Shown here: piece by piece, positions 11,471 to 22,970 of the stretch
How the letters are laid out: each line of letters begins with the position of its first letter
Position numbering within the stretch: position 1 is the first letter of the stretch
Origin: Gigaspora margarita
Lineage: Eukaryota > Glomeromycota > Glomeromycetes > Diversisporales > Gigasporaceae
Reading direction: 5' to 3'
DNA length: 64,000 nucleotides
Assembly: GCA_009809945.1 (NCBI GenBank)
Contig: WTPW01001004.1
Coordinates: forward strand, 157,091 to 221,090
The notes under the pieces: model-generated
Seen by the model: the letters and a program-made list of their open reading frames with translations, nothing else
Told to the model about the DNA's origin: nothing
Database searches by the model: none
Translations under genes and position numbers: made by a program

Positions 11471-12930
11471 CATTATTAACATCCAAACAATATATATAGA
11501 ATTTTTGTAAATTTATTTTATTTGGAACTTTACTAAAGTAAAAAGCCCAGAAATATTCTTTACCAAAAATTTGACTATCAAAGATTTAATTCATTCATTA
11601 ACTCCAATTGAATATCTATTAATATCAAAAGAAAAAATTATATTAGTTAGTTATCATATTGATAGAAAGTCCTGACTTGGCATTTTTGAATATAAAAATT
11701 ATTGTAAGTAGTTTATATCAAGGTGTTTTAAAGCATGCCACTTCAAACTATATGAGTAGATATGTAACTTAAATTAAAATTTTAAACTAAAAAACAAATT
11801 TAAATATATTAAATATATATTTTTTAATTTATTTATGATTTCTATTTATGCATCATTAAAGAATTGAACTGCTTGTACAAGGTAATGTTTTTCAATTCAC
11901 TAATAAATTTTCTAATTGAGTTCAAACTAACTTAATTTCAATAACTAGCCTTCTGGATAGAGAAATTAAAATTTTAATTATATTAGCTTATATTAGCCAT
12001 ATAATTAAAATTGTTCCTTTAAGGCCTAGCCTGAATTGGATAATATTTCTTCAAAATTTATTAGTGTTTAAGGAGCTTTACAAGTACAATTAGTGTCATA
12101 AATATGCAATATAGATTGTTGCAAATATATAAAACAAAGTTTCCTTGTAGTTATCCTTGTAATAATAACATAGTTATAATATAAAACTAGAACATATACA
12201 TAAATAACTTTGTGATGTATTGTCACTTAAATTGAATTTAAACGCTATTAAGATTGAATATGCACAAAGTGAATTTAGAATCAACCTTAAGTTAGTTCGA
12301 AATTCTTTAATGATTTGAGTTGATTTAAAACTTCATTCCAACTTTAGTGTATTTAGAATCAACTTACAACATGCATAAATATTTAAAATTTAATTAAAAT
12401 TTGTATCAACATTGTACGGACGCCAGAGCGTTCCAATTATGCTTGCGTTAATGAATGGTACCATTACATATCTAAAATATTGTATGTACTCTAATTTTAT
12501 CCAAATACATATTAAAACCATCAAACAACTTTACTTTCATAACTCTCATTCATATTATTTCTGATAAAATTCATCAAATTAGCGGCATAAATTTTTAAAA
12601 TATATTCATTTTACACAAACCATAACGTTCTATCCAAGTTAAATTATCAAGACTAAGTAATATCAGCTTATTACATTTTAATTCGTTGACTATAATATTA
12701 TATTTTATATCTAAATTTTAGCAAACTTAAATTGACACAGTCGACATAACTCTTACCTTCTCATGTCTTTAACAATCAATTTTTTAAATATTAAAAGCCT
12801 GAACAATAATGTCATATCTTAAAACTTACGCACTTTAAATTAGTGATCGACATAACCTGGCACAGACGCGACGCGATTGTTTTGATTAAAGTAGATCATC
12901 TGGATTGATGCATTTTTCACGCCACGGTCC
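11471..12930. other. Intergenic DNA upstream of F-box gene
   Basis: No element ends or ORFs were found. The last 600 bases are less extreme in composition and hold several CpG dinucleotides (for example around 12415-12440 and 12860-12920), fitting a gene-flanking region. Confidence 0.5.
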
Positions 12931-12942
12931 TACTATTTATAG
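12931..12942 (+). promoter_or_regulatory. Candidate TATA box of F-box gene
   Basis: TACTATTTATAG lies about 60 bases upstream of the ATG at 13003, which is preceded by the AT-rich leader AAACAAAC. Position fits a short 5' UTR; not proven. Confidence 0.4.
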
Positions 12943-13002
12943 ACTATGTTACATAAAGTTTTCTAAAACTCATTCTACTTCATTCTACTTTTATAAACAA
13001 AC

Positions 13003-14526
13003 ATGGCATCGAAAATATTTATGGGTGATATGCCCGAAATATTAGAGCAAATTCTTAATAATCTAAATAAAGAATTTTATTCTTTATACTCGTGCGTACT
13101 TGTGAGTCGACATTGGTGCAAAATATCAATACCTATACTTTGGCAAGATCCATTTTCATTCGATAAAAAACCTTTATTCATTTCTAAATATTTTTCATCA
13201 CTTGGTGAAGACGGAAAATTAATTTTAAAAGAAGAATGTGGGATAAATGAAATTTCCAAAACATTATTTAATTACGCAAGATTCCTAAAAGTTCTTGATC
13301 TATTTCGTCTAGAAAAGCAAGTTAAAACATGGATCAATCTCGAAATAGTTGATTGGGAATCATTTTACGACCCGATATATCATATAAACAATTCACTATT
13401 CAAATTATTCATTGAAAATGGCGCCACTTTGCGTAAATTAGTTTTATATTTTTCGAAATCTCTTAAATTAAAGCCGGAGATCTTTTATACATTAGGAGAA
13501 AATAAGCAATTTTTTTCACGCATTCAATATCTATCTTTGAACGAAATATCAGATGACAACATTGAAAATGCTATCACACTATTAAGGGCCTTAGCCAAAC
13601 ATACAAAAAAAATTAGTACTTTGAAAATTAACAATTTTGATAATTATTATTATGAGACACAACTAGTTCATGAACTTATAAACGTTATTAAGTCACAAGA
13701 ACAACTTAGACTATTTAGCTTTGTTGGGTATGATTATCCTGATGAATTTCACGGCATCATTTCCGCTTTAGATAATCAAAAAAACTCATTACAAGAAGTT
13801 AGGATAGAAAATTGTGTTTTTAATATAGAGTTCGATGTACTGAATAATTGTAAAAATTTAGAAACACTTTATATTAGGTTTTGCGATACGAAATTCTGGA
13901 ATATATTAGATTGTAAAATCAGAACTTTAAAGATAATTGATGAGCCATTTGATGCACAGCCTATAGCGTTAATTTTAGAAAAATCTGGCTTATTACTACA
14001 ACGATTAAATGTCGAAGCAGTGGTAACTGATGGTGAAATTTTATGGGAAGAATCATTATTACTAGAAGCAATTAAGTCCTTCTGTTCAAACATTACATAT
14101 CTCAACATTAGTGATTTGGGGTTTTCTACACAACTCGTGGAGCTTATTGGTAATTTACAAAAACTTCAATTTCTTTCGTTACGGTGTGATGTTTATGAAA
14201 TACCTGAAGAAGAACTAAAATTACGAGTTATACAGTTTTCAGAAATATTGCCGTTAACATTGGAATATTTTGACTTAGTAGATACTTGGCTAGAACAATA
14301 TATAGACGTTTTTTTCAATCATTGCAATGCACCTTTAAAAAAAATATTAATTTATCGCTTTGGTGACGAAAAAATTTCCAGAGCACTAGTCGAATTCTGC
14401 ATACGAAACAAGGCTTTGAATTATGTGGGTGTAGAAAGAAATTTAGTTTTAGATGATAATATTAGAAAGGAAGTGGAAGCATATGTTGCATTGGTACCAT
14501 ATGAACGTATTATTGTTAAATGTTAA
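13003..14526 (+). CDS. F-box protein with divergent leucine-rich repeats
   Basis: A 507-residue single-exon ORF. The N-terminal F-box spans about residues 8-51 (MPEILEQILNNL, LVSRHWCK, PILWQDPF), the segment that in this family binds Skp1 of SCF ubiquitin ligases. The rest is leucine-rich with irregular LRR-like strands (LQEVRIENC, LETLYIRFC, LQFLSLRCD, LEYFDL), the likely substrate-binding solenoid. The ATG is the first in frame, with a TATA-like box upstream and AATAAA at 14622. It is a paralogue of 54025-55500, roughly two-thirds identical by eye. Composition is typical of a host gene. The substrate cannot be told from sequence. No transmembrane or signal segment is seen. Confidence 0.88.
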   Translation: MASKIFMGDMPEILEQILNNLNKEFYSLYSCVLVSRHWCKISIPILWQDPFSFDKKPLFISKYFSSLGEDGKLILKEECGINEISKTLFNYARFLKVLDLFRLEKQVKTWINLEIVDWESFYDPIYHINNSLFKLFIENGATLRKLVLYFSKSLKLKPEIFYTLGENKQFFSRIQYLSLNEISDDNIENAITLLRALAKHTKKISTLKINNFDNYYYETQLVHELINVIKSQEQLRLFSFVGYDYPDEFHGIISALDNQKNSLQEVRIENCVFNIEFDVLNNCKNLETLYIRFCDTKFWNILDCKIRTLKIIDEPFDAQPIALILEKSGLLLQRLNVEAVVTDGEILWEESLLLEAIKSFCSNITYLNISDLGFSTQLVELIGNLQKLQFLSLRCDVYEIPEEELKLRVIQFSEILPLTLEYFDLVDTWLEQYIDVFFNHCNAPLKKILIYRFGDEKISRALVEFCIRNKALNYVGVERNLVLDDNIRKEVEAYVALVPYERIIVKC

Positions 14527-14621
14527 TTTCTTTTATCGTATGGACCAAAAAGATTTTATACTATTTTATACTGTCAATATGGTTAAGTTGATCGAACTGT
14601 AAAAACCAAAAACTAAAATAT

Positions 14622-14627
14622 AATAAA
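14622..14627 (+). terminator. Candidate poly(A) signal of F-box gene
   Basis: AATAAA in the context ATATAATAAATT lies 96 bases after the stop codon. The same context occurs after the paralogue at 55558. Confidence 0.5.
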
Positions 14628-15875
14628 TTGACATAAATTGCAACTCACGAACTTTATGATTTTACCAGCTAAATAAAATATCAATTTAATATTGAATATA
14701 CAAATTTACGACATTAAGTATGTATGTATGTACGTGTGTATGTACGTAGTAGGATTTTTGCTTTTATATAACCAGAGTAAATTTTGCAAAATATTGCAAA
14801 AAAACCCCAATTATGGAGAGGATTGTATACTCATATACTTATTTCAGCAATACGCACAAGCCTAAAAATATTTAAAAGTTTCTGTGAATATTCATGTATC
14901 AGATATGCTTTTTGTAGACTTTTCGTTAAATAATTTTGTTCAGATAAGTTTTATAATTTAAGATTTAATTTCTGCATAGAACAGAAAAAAATCCATTAAA
15001 TATTTCTACAAATCTTGGTTTAATTTTTTTTTTAAAGTTTGCTTATGTTACATATTAATAAATTTAAGAGTTCTTTGTAAAATTTATATTTGTTAATAAA
15101 TATAAAATGCCATTCAAAACGAGTTTAATTAGAAAATTTTATGTTATATAAGTTATATGTTCTATGTTAGTAGTTATTTACAATTTTCATCGATTTAAAA
15201 TGACTCATGACGATTTTTATTGCATGAGATTCGATGTCAGTTTTGTCATATGCATGCGCAAGTCAAACCGTTTTGTATGTCCTCAATCCCTTCTTTTATG
15301 GCCAAGAAATGATCTAATTGGCTAAAAAATAGATCATGTTTAAAAATTTTTAGCCAAAAAACTGGACCCATCAGCCTTTTATAGAGCTACTAGGGTACTT
15401 AAAATATTAAAGGGAGTTAAAAGTATAATTAAAATAATTATTAATATTTATAATTTAAGAAATAATATTGATATTAATCCTAAAACCGGAGCTACCTAAT
15501 TACAGGCAGCAAAATGTAAACAGTAATCACCAAAACCTATCAACATTCATTACCTGGAAAAAAAGTAATTAAACATTGTTGCAGTATACATGCGGGCATT
15601 TTTTAAAGAAAGGTCAATAATTATCGTTACATACCAATGATTATATATCCTGGATTAGGGATTTACTATGATTCATGATTAATTAAAAACATTCAAGAAT
15701 GCCTAAGGCAAAGCATATATAAAAATGATTTTCCAAAGTATCGATTTAGTTTTTACAAGAATTTTTTTTGACGTATATTTTACTGAAACTTTTCATAAAA
15801 AAACCCCAAATTATTTATCGATTTTAGCAAGATATCAACAAGTTATTTTACTTGATGATGTCTATTAAATTATCG
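14628..15875. other. Intergenic, no gene seen
   Basis: It contains a small TATG/TACG microsatellite at about 14716-14750. Otherwise AT-rich; no intact ORF, RNA gene or paired ends recognised. Confidence 0.5.
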
Positions 15876-16090
15876 TTATATATTACGTTAATATCGGACT
15901 GCTTATAGTTTGTCCGATATATTAGTTTTGACCTTGCCATATATTGATAATTTGCTCAATCACTACAATGACTTTTAAAAAAAACTGTTAATGAACATCT
16001 TGGTAATAAGAAAAATACTAAAGCGCTATTCGAATCTTGCATACAAAACAAACTTTGAATTACGCAGATATAGACAACATTTCTTAAATG
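15876..16090 (+). pseudogene. Relic of an F-box paralogue 3' end
   Basis: The sequence ATTCGAATCTTGCATACAAA, AACTTTGAATTACG and ATCACTACAATGACTTTTAA follows, in the same order, the last part of the 13003-14526 gene (GTCGAATTCTGCATACGAAA, GGCTTTGAATTATG, ATCATTGCAATGCACCTTTA). It has indels, frame changes and stops, and the upstream part of the gene is gone. It lies 1.4 kb downstream of the intact gene, suggesting an old tandem duplicate. Homology was judged by eye. Confidence 0.65.
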
Positions 16091-16441
16091 CAACTCAAAG
16101 AGATCAGACTTTGATGCTTGTATTTAATGAAAAATAAAATATTTGGTTTTAAAGAAAAAAATTGTGTTTAAAGAACAATAAGAAAAATTGAATTTAAAGA
16201 ACAATAAGAAAATTGCATTTATAGAGATCTAGTATATATTTGGGCCAGAATTAAAAGTTGCAATTAGAAAGATAATGCATTTAGAGTTTGTATTTGGAAA
16301 TATCTGACTGCATTAGGTATTGTACACGATGATAACAACTAAGCAGTCAAAGCTATATTAGCAAACTATAGAATTTGATATATTCCAGATTTTTTTTATA
16401 TAACACAGATTAATTTTTTATGATATATTATTACTGTGTTG

Positions 16442-17733
16442 GCAAATAGCAGGGATGGCAAATAACAATGTCATTTAAAATTTTCGTGACAAATGACAAA
16501 TTAGTGACAAATGACATAGGTCATTTGTTATTTTTGTCATTTAAGATAACATATTAAAACTTCGGGTGTTTTAGGATTTAACCAATCCTAAACTGCCCGA
16601 AGTGACACAAAACCTTAATGATTACAAGATCTTTGCATTTTTAAATATGGGTAATCTCATATATTCTGGCATAGCTATATTACTAAGAAAGTAAAGAATT
16701 TTTATATATTATAATTTATTTTATTAAACTTTTTTAAACTTATCTTTTGAAAAAACAGTACATTATAATATTAAGTTATAAATATTAATTTTTTATATTT
16801 ATATTAAATATTTTCTATGATCAATTTTTTAGTCTATTAAATAATATTAAATTTATTTACTTATTAAATTATTATTATTTTTTTATTATACAAATTTAAT
16901 TTATTTATAAGACAAAAGTATTCTTAATAATATTTTATATATAAAATAAAAGTTTTATAAATTTTAAAAAAAATTTATTAATTTAGTTTTTAGGTTAAAA
17001 CTAGAAAATAAGAAAAAATATACTAGTTTTTAGTTTAATATATGCTTATATAATAAGTTAGTAAAATTTATAATTAATAAAATTTTAATTAATATCATAT
17101 TAAAATTCAAATTTAGAGAATTATTTTTTATGTTTATACAATATTAAAATTTTTAAAATTTAAAAATTTGTAGATTTTTGAAGTTTTTAAACTAAAATAG
17201 ATATTATTTTTACTATATAAATTATATAGTAACCTAGATTAAATTAGTGTTTTATTTTTTGGTATAACTTTTTTTTGTACATAATAACTTAGTTTAAAAT
17301 TTAACAAACTTTTTTTTGATAGTTACACCAAGGTACTTGCGTAGTAGTACAAAAAAATACTTAATTTTTATTGGTTAAACTTTAAAAATAAGCAAATTTT
17401 TAATTTTTAATTTTTTAAAATTTAAAAATTGAATAAATTTAAAGATTTTTTTAAAACAATTAAATCAACAAATTATACAATTTTTTTTATAAATATATTG
17501 TCTAGCTATTCAAATTATATATATATATTTTTAATTGCTAGTTAATAGAAAAAAATTAGTACTTACTATATACTAACTTTAATTTATTTAATTAAACTGC
17601 CAGAATATATGAGATGACCAATATAACCTATTTTTGCCATTTGTCATTTACCTTTAAATGACAAAGTGACAAATGACAATGTTACAATGTCATTTATGTC
17701 ATTTAAAAGTCATTTGCCAACCCTGGCAAATAG
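16442..17733. mobile_element. Non-autonomous hAT-type element with 8-bp TSD
   Basis: The element runs from CAGGGATGGCAAATAAC (16450) to TCATTTGCCAACCCTG (17725), with terminal repeats of the CAGGG-T-GGCAAAT type typical of hAT transposons. It is bounded by an exact 8-bp duplication GCAAATAG at 16442-16449 and 17726-17733. Subterminal regions are full of ATGACA/TGTCAT repeats, likely transposase-binding sites. The 1276-bp interior has no transposase ORF. Confidence 0.9.
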
Positions 17734-18618
17734 AGCTTTAGAATGAAAGCTCAATTTTTTTGTCTTCATATAAAAAAAATATTTTTTCATTATTAATAAT
17801 TTGCTATTATTTTAAATATATATTGTTAGAGCATTATAAATTCCATATTTAATTCATAAAGTTAATATTAAAAATTTATAATATAAGAAAAAAGAAAATG
17901 AACAGAATCATAAGACATAGAAAAAACATAGTAAAATGCCAATCCAGATTATTACGACTAATGTTTTATTACAGCGTACTATCTACCTTGAGCTTAGAAA
18001 ATTGTTCATAAAATGTCTAAGAATATATTTCAAGATATTCCATTAATATGCGAGTTGGGTATCTTCTTGTAGAACACTTTAAATTTTTTTAATTAGGTCT
18101 TAAAAAACTTTGTCTTAAATATTCAAGTTCAAAATTTTGCAAAAAATCTAACTTAGTTACTTTGAAAAAATCTTATGCAGCGTTTTCATTTAAAAAAAAA
18201 ATAAGTATAATATTTGTTTGAATCCTTTAGAATTATTACAATTTACTTTATAGCTAATTCATTAGATGACCAATGCGATGACATAGTTTTATCACCCCGA
18301 TATCAGATATGTACTTAAAGACGAAGTCACAAAAAATGGATCATCCAATAAAATCCCAAATTAGATAGATGCTCGCTGCACTCCGTTCTTGGTGTTCTTG
18401 GTACGACGTTTATAGACGTAAAAGTCAATAATTTAAGAACTATTTAATTTCAATGTTACATAAATTTTAAAGACGGTGATTTTCTAACTTTTGTCCTAAG
18501 ATCAAAAAACCTAAAAACCATAATACGTATATAATTAGTTAAGGTTAGCGTTTTATTGGTTTCAAATTTATACTTTTATTGAAAATTGTCACTTCGCGGC
18601 TAAATGAGCTTTCCATTT
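17734..18618. other. Intergenic upstream of Sel1 gene
   Basis: No intact gene. At 18013 a short frame MSKNIFQDIPLI resembles the F-box gene start (SKTFIGDIPEI), but it breaks after 19 codons; it may be a relic or chance. From 18260 composition is milder and CpG-containing. Confidence 0.4.
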
Positions 18619-18735
18619 ATATACGTATAGATGGGTGGCGAAATTCAAAAAAGGAAATTGCAACAATATCACTTGATCATTAATTATTGTTTTAATTTCT
18701 TTTTTGGCTTTCGCCACCCATCTCTATATGCACGT
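18619..18735. mobile_element. Small inverted-repeat element (possible MITE)
   Basis: AGATGGGTGGCGAAA (18629) pairs with TTTCGCCACCCATCT (ending 18723). The arms continue inward through AAAAAAGGAAATT/AATTTCTTTTTT, giving a hairpin of about 110 bases. No clean target duplication is seen. It lies about 210 bases upstream of the Sel1 gene and could influence its transcription. Confidence 0.5.
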
Positions 18736-18871
18736 ACGTACAATTTGGAAATATAACAATGAAAACCTCGACTTAGATCAATTAATATAAAATTTTTTAT
18801 TACCATAAATATGATAACTAACTAAATACTTGTTTAACTAATTTTTTTAAATCTATTGTAGTCCCGTTGTT

Positions 18872-18928
18872 ATGTCTTTTTATGAAAAAGGAAATGAAGA
18901 ATATTCAAGGACATTAGAAATCTTATAA
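18872..18928 (+). promoter_or_regulatory. Upstream ORF before Sel1 gene
   Basis: An ATG opens an 18-codon frame (MSFYEKGNEEYSRTLEIL) ending 13 bases before the Sel1 start codon and in a different frame. If it lies in the mRNA leader it could lower translation of the main ORF. A TATTGTAG acceptor-like site at about 18854-18861 leaves an upstream exon possible. Confidence 0.3.
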
Positions 18929-18941
18929 AATATCCACAAAT

Positions 18942-20888
18942 ATGGGAAACTCTGATGAAACTTATAATATTGAACTTTATGATGAAAATGAAAATAATAA
19001 GCACGTGTCATTTAAATCTTATGACAAATTTACGGGTATGAGGGATACTAATAAATCATATAATTTCGGGCATCACTATGAAAATGAAGTAGATACAATA
19101 AAGGTATTCAACAATTATGATCAAATAGCAGATATAGAACAGGCTAATGAAAAATATGATATAAACAAATGTTGTGAAGAATCTACGAATATAAAACATG
19201 ATAATGAAATATTTAACCTTGGAATGGAACATATACATGGAATGCATAATGTTGGCCTTTGTTATCAGAGCGGAATTGGAGGTGAAAAGAATGAATATGA
19301 AGAATTCAAATATTATCAAAAATCTGCAAATATGGAACAAGCTGATGGAACATATAATCTTGGACGTTGTTATGATAATGGAATAGGAGTTGGTGAAGAT
19401 ATAAAGAAAGCATTCGAATATTATCAAAAATCTGCGGATATGGGATATGTAAATGGAATATATAATGTTGGACGTTGTTGTGAAAATGGAATAGGTGTTG
19501 AAAAAAATTTAAAGAAGGCATTTGAACATTATCAAAAATATGCAGATATGGAAAATCTTGATGGAACATATAATCTTGGACGTAGTTATGAAAACGGAAT
19601 AGGAGTCAAAAAAGATATAAAGAAAGCATTTAAAAATTATCAAAAATCCGCAGATTTGGGACATGTAGATGGAATATATAATGTTGGACGTTGTTTTGAA
19701 AATGGAATTGGTGTTGATAGAGATATAAAGAAGGCATTTGAATATTATCACAAAGCTGCAAATATGGAGCAAGTTGATGGGACATATAATCTTGGACGTT
19801 GTTATGATAATGGAATTGGTGTTGAAAAAGACATAAAGAAAGCATTCGAATATTATCAAAAATCTGCAGATATGGGAAATATAGATGGGATATATAGTGC
19901 TGGTCATTGTTATGAATATGGTGTTGGAACTGAAAAAAATGAATATGAGGCATTCAAGTGTTTTCAAAAATTTGTAATTATGGAACATGCTGATGGTGCA
20001 TATAATCTTGGACGTTATTATGAAAATGGAATTGGAATTGAAAAAGATATAAAGAAGGCATTTGAATATTATCAAAAATCTGCAAATATGGAACATGTAG
20101 ATGGAATATATAATGCTGGACGTTGCTATCAGTATGGAATGGGAACTAAAAAGAATGAATATAAGGCATTCGAGCATTATCGCAAATCTGCAGAAATGAG
20201 ACATGCTGATGGAACATATAATCTTGGACATTGTTATGAAAATGGAATTGGTGTCGAAAGAGATATAAAGAAGGTATTCGAATATTATCAAAAATCTGAA
20301 AATATGGGACAAGCAGATGGAATATATAATCTAGGATGTTGTTATGAAAATGGAATTGGTGTTGAAAAAGATATAAAGAGGGCATTCGAATATTATCAAA
20401 AATCTGCAAATATGGGACATGTAAATGGAACATATAATCTTGGACGTTGTTATGAAAATGGAATAGGAGTTGAAGAAGATATAAAGAAAGCATTCGAATA
20501 TTATCAAAAATCTACGGATATGGATCACATAGACGGAATATATCAAGTTGGATGTTGGTATGAAAATAGCATAGGAGTTAAAAAAAATATAGAGAAGGCA
20601 TTAGAGTATTATCAAAAATCAGCAGATATGGGACATGCTAAAGGAGCATATATTCTCGGAAATTATTTTGAAAATGGAATTGGTGTTGAAAAAGAAATAA
20701 ATAAGGCATTCGAATATTATCAAAAATCAGCAAATATGGGACATGTAGGTGGAATATATAATGTTGGGCGTTGTTATCAGAATGGAATTGGAACTGCAAA
20801 GAATGTACACGAGGCATTCATATATTATCTAAAATTTGCTGAGATAAGGCCTCCTAGTGATGCATATGATGTCGCATACAGGGGATGA
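18942..20888 (+). CDS. Sel1-repeat (SLR/TPR-like) protein
   Basis: A 648-residue ORF. Residues about 97-635 form 15 tandem 36-residue Sel1-like repeats (consensus DGxYNLGRCYENGIGVEKDIKKAFEYYQKSADMGH split over each unit), preceded by degenerate units in residues 25-96. Sel1 repeats fold as paired helices into a solenoid that acts as a protein-binding scaffold. No kinase, signal peptide or membrane segment is present, so any catalytic partner would be separate. In-frame TAG at 18915 supports ATG 18942 as start. The units alternate strictly between DG(T/A)Y-xLG and DGIY-type, a 216-bp dimer pattern. The repeated DNA makes long opposite-strand ORFs that are only shadows. AATAAA lies at 20921. 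Confidence 0.9.
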   Translation: MGNSDETYNIELYDENENNKHVSFKSYDKFTGMRDTNKSYNFGHHYENEVDTIKVFNNYDQIADIEQANEKYDINKCCEESTNIKHDNEIFNLGMEHIHGMHNVGLCYQSGIGGEKNEYEEFKYYQKSANMEQADGTYNLGRCYDNGIGVGEDIKKAFEYYQKSADMGYVNGIYNVGRCCENGIGVEKNLKKAFEHYQKYADMENLDGTYNLGRSYENGIGVKKDIKKAFKNYQKSADLGHVDGIYNVGRCFENGIGVDRDIKKAFEYYHKAANMEQVDGTYNLGRCYDNGIGVEKDIKKAFEYYQKSADMGNIDGIYSAGHCYEYGVGTEKNEYEAFKCFQKFVIMEHADGAYNLGRYYENGIGIEKDIKKAFEYYQKSANMEHVDGIYNAGRCYQYGMGTKKNEYKAFEHYRKSAEMRHADGTYNLGHCYENGIGVERDIKKVFEYYQKSENMGQADGIYNLGCCYENGIGVEKDIKRAFEYYQKSANMGHVNGTYNLGRCYENGIGVEEDIKKAFEYYQKSTDMDHIDGIYQVGCWYENSIGVKKNIEKALEYYQKSADMGHAKGAYILGNYFENGIGVEKEINKAFEYYQKSANMGHVGGIYNVGRCYQNGIGTAKNVHEAFIYYLKFAEIRPPSDAYDVAYRG

Positions 20889-20920
20889 ACACAATTTGCT
20901 GAACGATCTATTTGTATTGC

Positions 20921-20926
20921 AATAAA
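20921..20926 (+). terminator. Candidate poly(A) signal of Sel1 gene
   Basis: AATAAA 33 bases after the TGA stop. Confidence 0.5.
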
Positions 20927-21130
20927 ATTTTTGGTATATATGAATGCTGTCATATGAAAACTAGTATATTGACTCGACTATATAATGTTCGATCATTGAT
21001 CATTTTAAGCTAATGACCGAGTATAATATTTAAACTCGATTAAATAACTATATTTTTGATCGATCAAGAAAAAAATTAATAAAAATTTTAGATCTTAAAT
21101 ATTATTTATTTTGGTTTCTAAAGCCTCATT

Positions 21131-21271
21131 TCCGATGTGATTAGCTGCTAATCGCAATAGTGCTCAGCTAAAATTGATCTTTATTTAAATTTATTGTTGA
21201 CAACTTTAGATAATAATGAATCATCTTCGATGTGATTAACTAATTATCGTAACGATGCTCATTTAATATAA
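21131..21271. repeat. Diverged 43-bp direct repeat
   Basis: CGATGTGATTAGCTGCTAATCG...GATGCTCA-type blocks occur at about 21131-21173 and 21228-21271. Each contains a small hairpin (GATTA..TAATC). Function unknown. Confidence 0.5.
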
Positions 21272-21639
21272 TTAATCAAAATAAAGTTGTAATTGAATCT
21301 TGAACGTTTCTTATTATTCTTCTATTTATCAAATATATCGTCAAAATTAATTAAAAAAGATAATAATAATAAGTCAGTTAAGTACGGAAAGCGTCAGCTC
21401 AGAATCCATTAGTTCTAGGTTCTGTAATTTTTTTTTCGGCTTTCTCATATTTTTATTTTCTACGAAAACTTTCAGTATGCGTAATAAAATAACGTTGAGA
21501 ATGAGGACCCATGACAAAGATAGTTGAGCGATCTCAATTAATTGCAAACTTTGCCAATCCATGGATAAATAAAGTAAATTGAAATCAGCCTTACTTAATA
21601 TTCTTTACTAATAATAAAAATTTAGAATTACGCATTACA

Positions 21640-22330
21640 GTTGATTATTGAGAATCCTTCGTTTAAATTTTTAAAAAGTAAACTTTTTAAAAAATAAAGT
21701 TATAATAATTTTTATTGAAAATTTAAACAAAGGTTTCTTAACAACCATCTGTACAAATTCAATGAAAATTTTTTATTTAATTCTACAGATCTGCAGAATT
21801 AAAATAACAAAAATTTTTAATCAAATTTGTACAGGTGGTTGTTTATTAAAATTCAAACCAAAATTTGGTCACAGCTTTTTTCTAAAAGGTACTAGAAATT
21901 TGAGCAAAGCTTACTCAACATTACCTAACTAAATTCAATCAATTTTTTTATTTTAATTCTATAGATTCATAAAATTAAAATTAAAATATTTAATCAAATT
22001 TGGTTAGATAAGTGCTGAATAATATACTTTCAAGGTTTTAGTACCTGTTAAAAAAAAATGCTGCAGTAAAATTCTGGATTGAACTTTAAATGATAATTTT
22101 TTCTATAATCACCTATTGAAATTTATTCATAGAATTAAAATAAAAACATCAAATTTGTAAAGATAATTGTTGAGAAATCTTCATTTAAAGTTTAAAAAGA
22201 AATTTTTTTACAACTTTATCTTATGTATTTTTTATTTTGATTCTACAAAAATATAAAATTAAAATAAAAATTTTATTAATTAGATTAAGTAGTTATTGCA
22301 AAACATTTGCTAGAAGTTTTTACAAAAATT
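21640..22330. repeat. Diverged hairpin repeats related to the 57-60 kb satellite
   Basis: Successive inverted segments (AACAACCATCTGTACAAATT with AATTTGTACAGGTGGTTGTT near 21740-21845) are separated by TCTACAGATCTGCAGAATT. The unit architecture resembles the hairpin satellite at 57105-60740, but sequence identity is low. Confidence 0.45.
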
Positions 22331-22629
22331 AAAAATTTTATATTAGCCAATTACAATTAAGGATGAAGGTTCTAGTTAATGCTTGTAGTTGATCATTATT
22401 TATTAACTATCTAAGTCAATATTTAAAATCAGCTTGGCTGGCTCAGAATCGTTCTTTCTAGGTTAAGCTTCAGAAATTATCGATTTCTTAGATTTTTGTC
22501 TCAACCTTGCTTATTTTTTTTTTAGTTTTTACAACTGAGTACCATGCCTAGACTCCTTTATTAATTAATTGAAAGTAATAATACATATATATATTGTACA
22601 GTAAATTCTATTAACTATATATGAATGTT

Positions 22630-22970
22630 CAGCTCAGATACTTTATCTATGGCCCAAGTTGGCTATGCTTCAGATGAATGTCCCCTATAGACTTCAATTT
22701 TTCCAAGTTTTAACCTTGGACAATCCATCCTACCCAACCAACAGGTCATGGTGCTCTGGAAAAGCCCACCAGGAGTTCATGACTTGATCTTCACTACGTC
22801 TCATGACTTTGGTTATCCAAATTGTAGATCCAGACTAACAAGTTTAACCTTGAAGGGTTTGTTACACCAATTACTAAGAATTAACATTTGCCACCAACGA
22901 GATTTGAACTGGTGACCTTCTGATTTGTGGCCTTGGAGCATAACCGCTATGCTATCAGACCCAAGGTCAT
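22630..22970 (-). mobile_element. tRNA-derived SINE, family 1
   Basis: On the minus strand the head reads GTCTGATAGCATAGCGGTTA (A-box region), then CCAGTTCAAATCTC (B box, complement of 22900-22913). The body includes ATTTGGATAACCAAAGTCAT, matching the 4370-4975 copy. It stands out by higher G+C. Confidence 0.65.

Noticed and set aside
19056-20546. Several long minus-strand ORFs across the Sel1 gene
   Set aside because: They are periodic antisense shadows of the 108-bp repeat.
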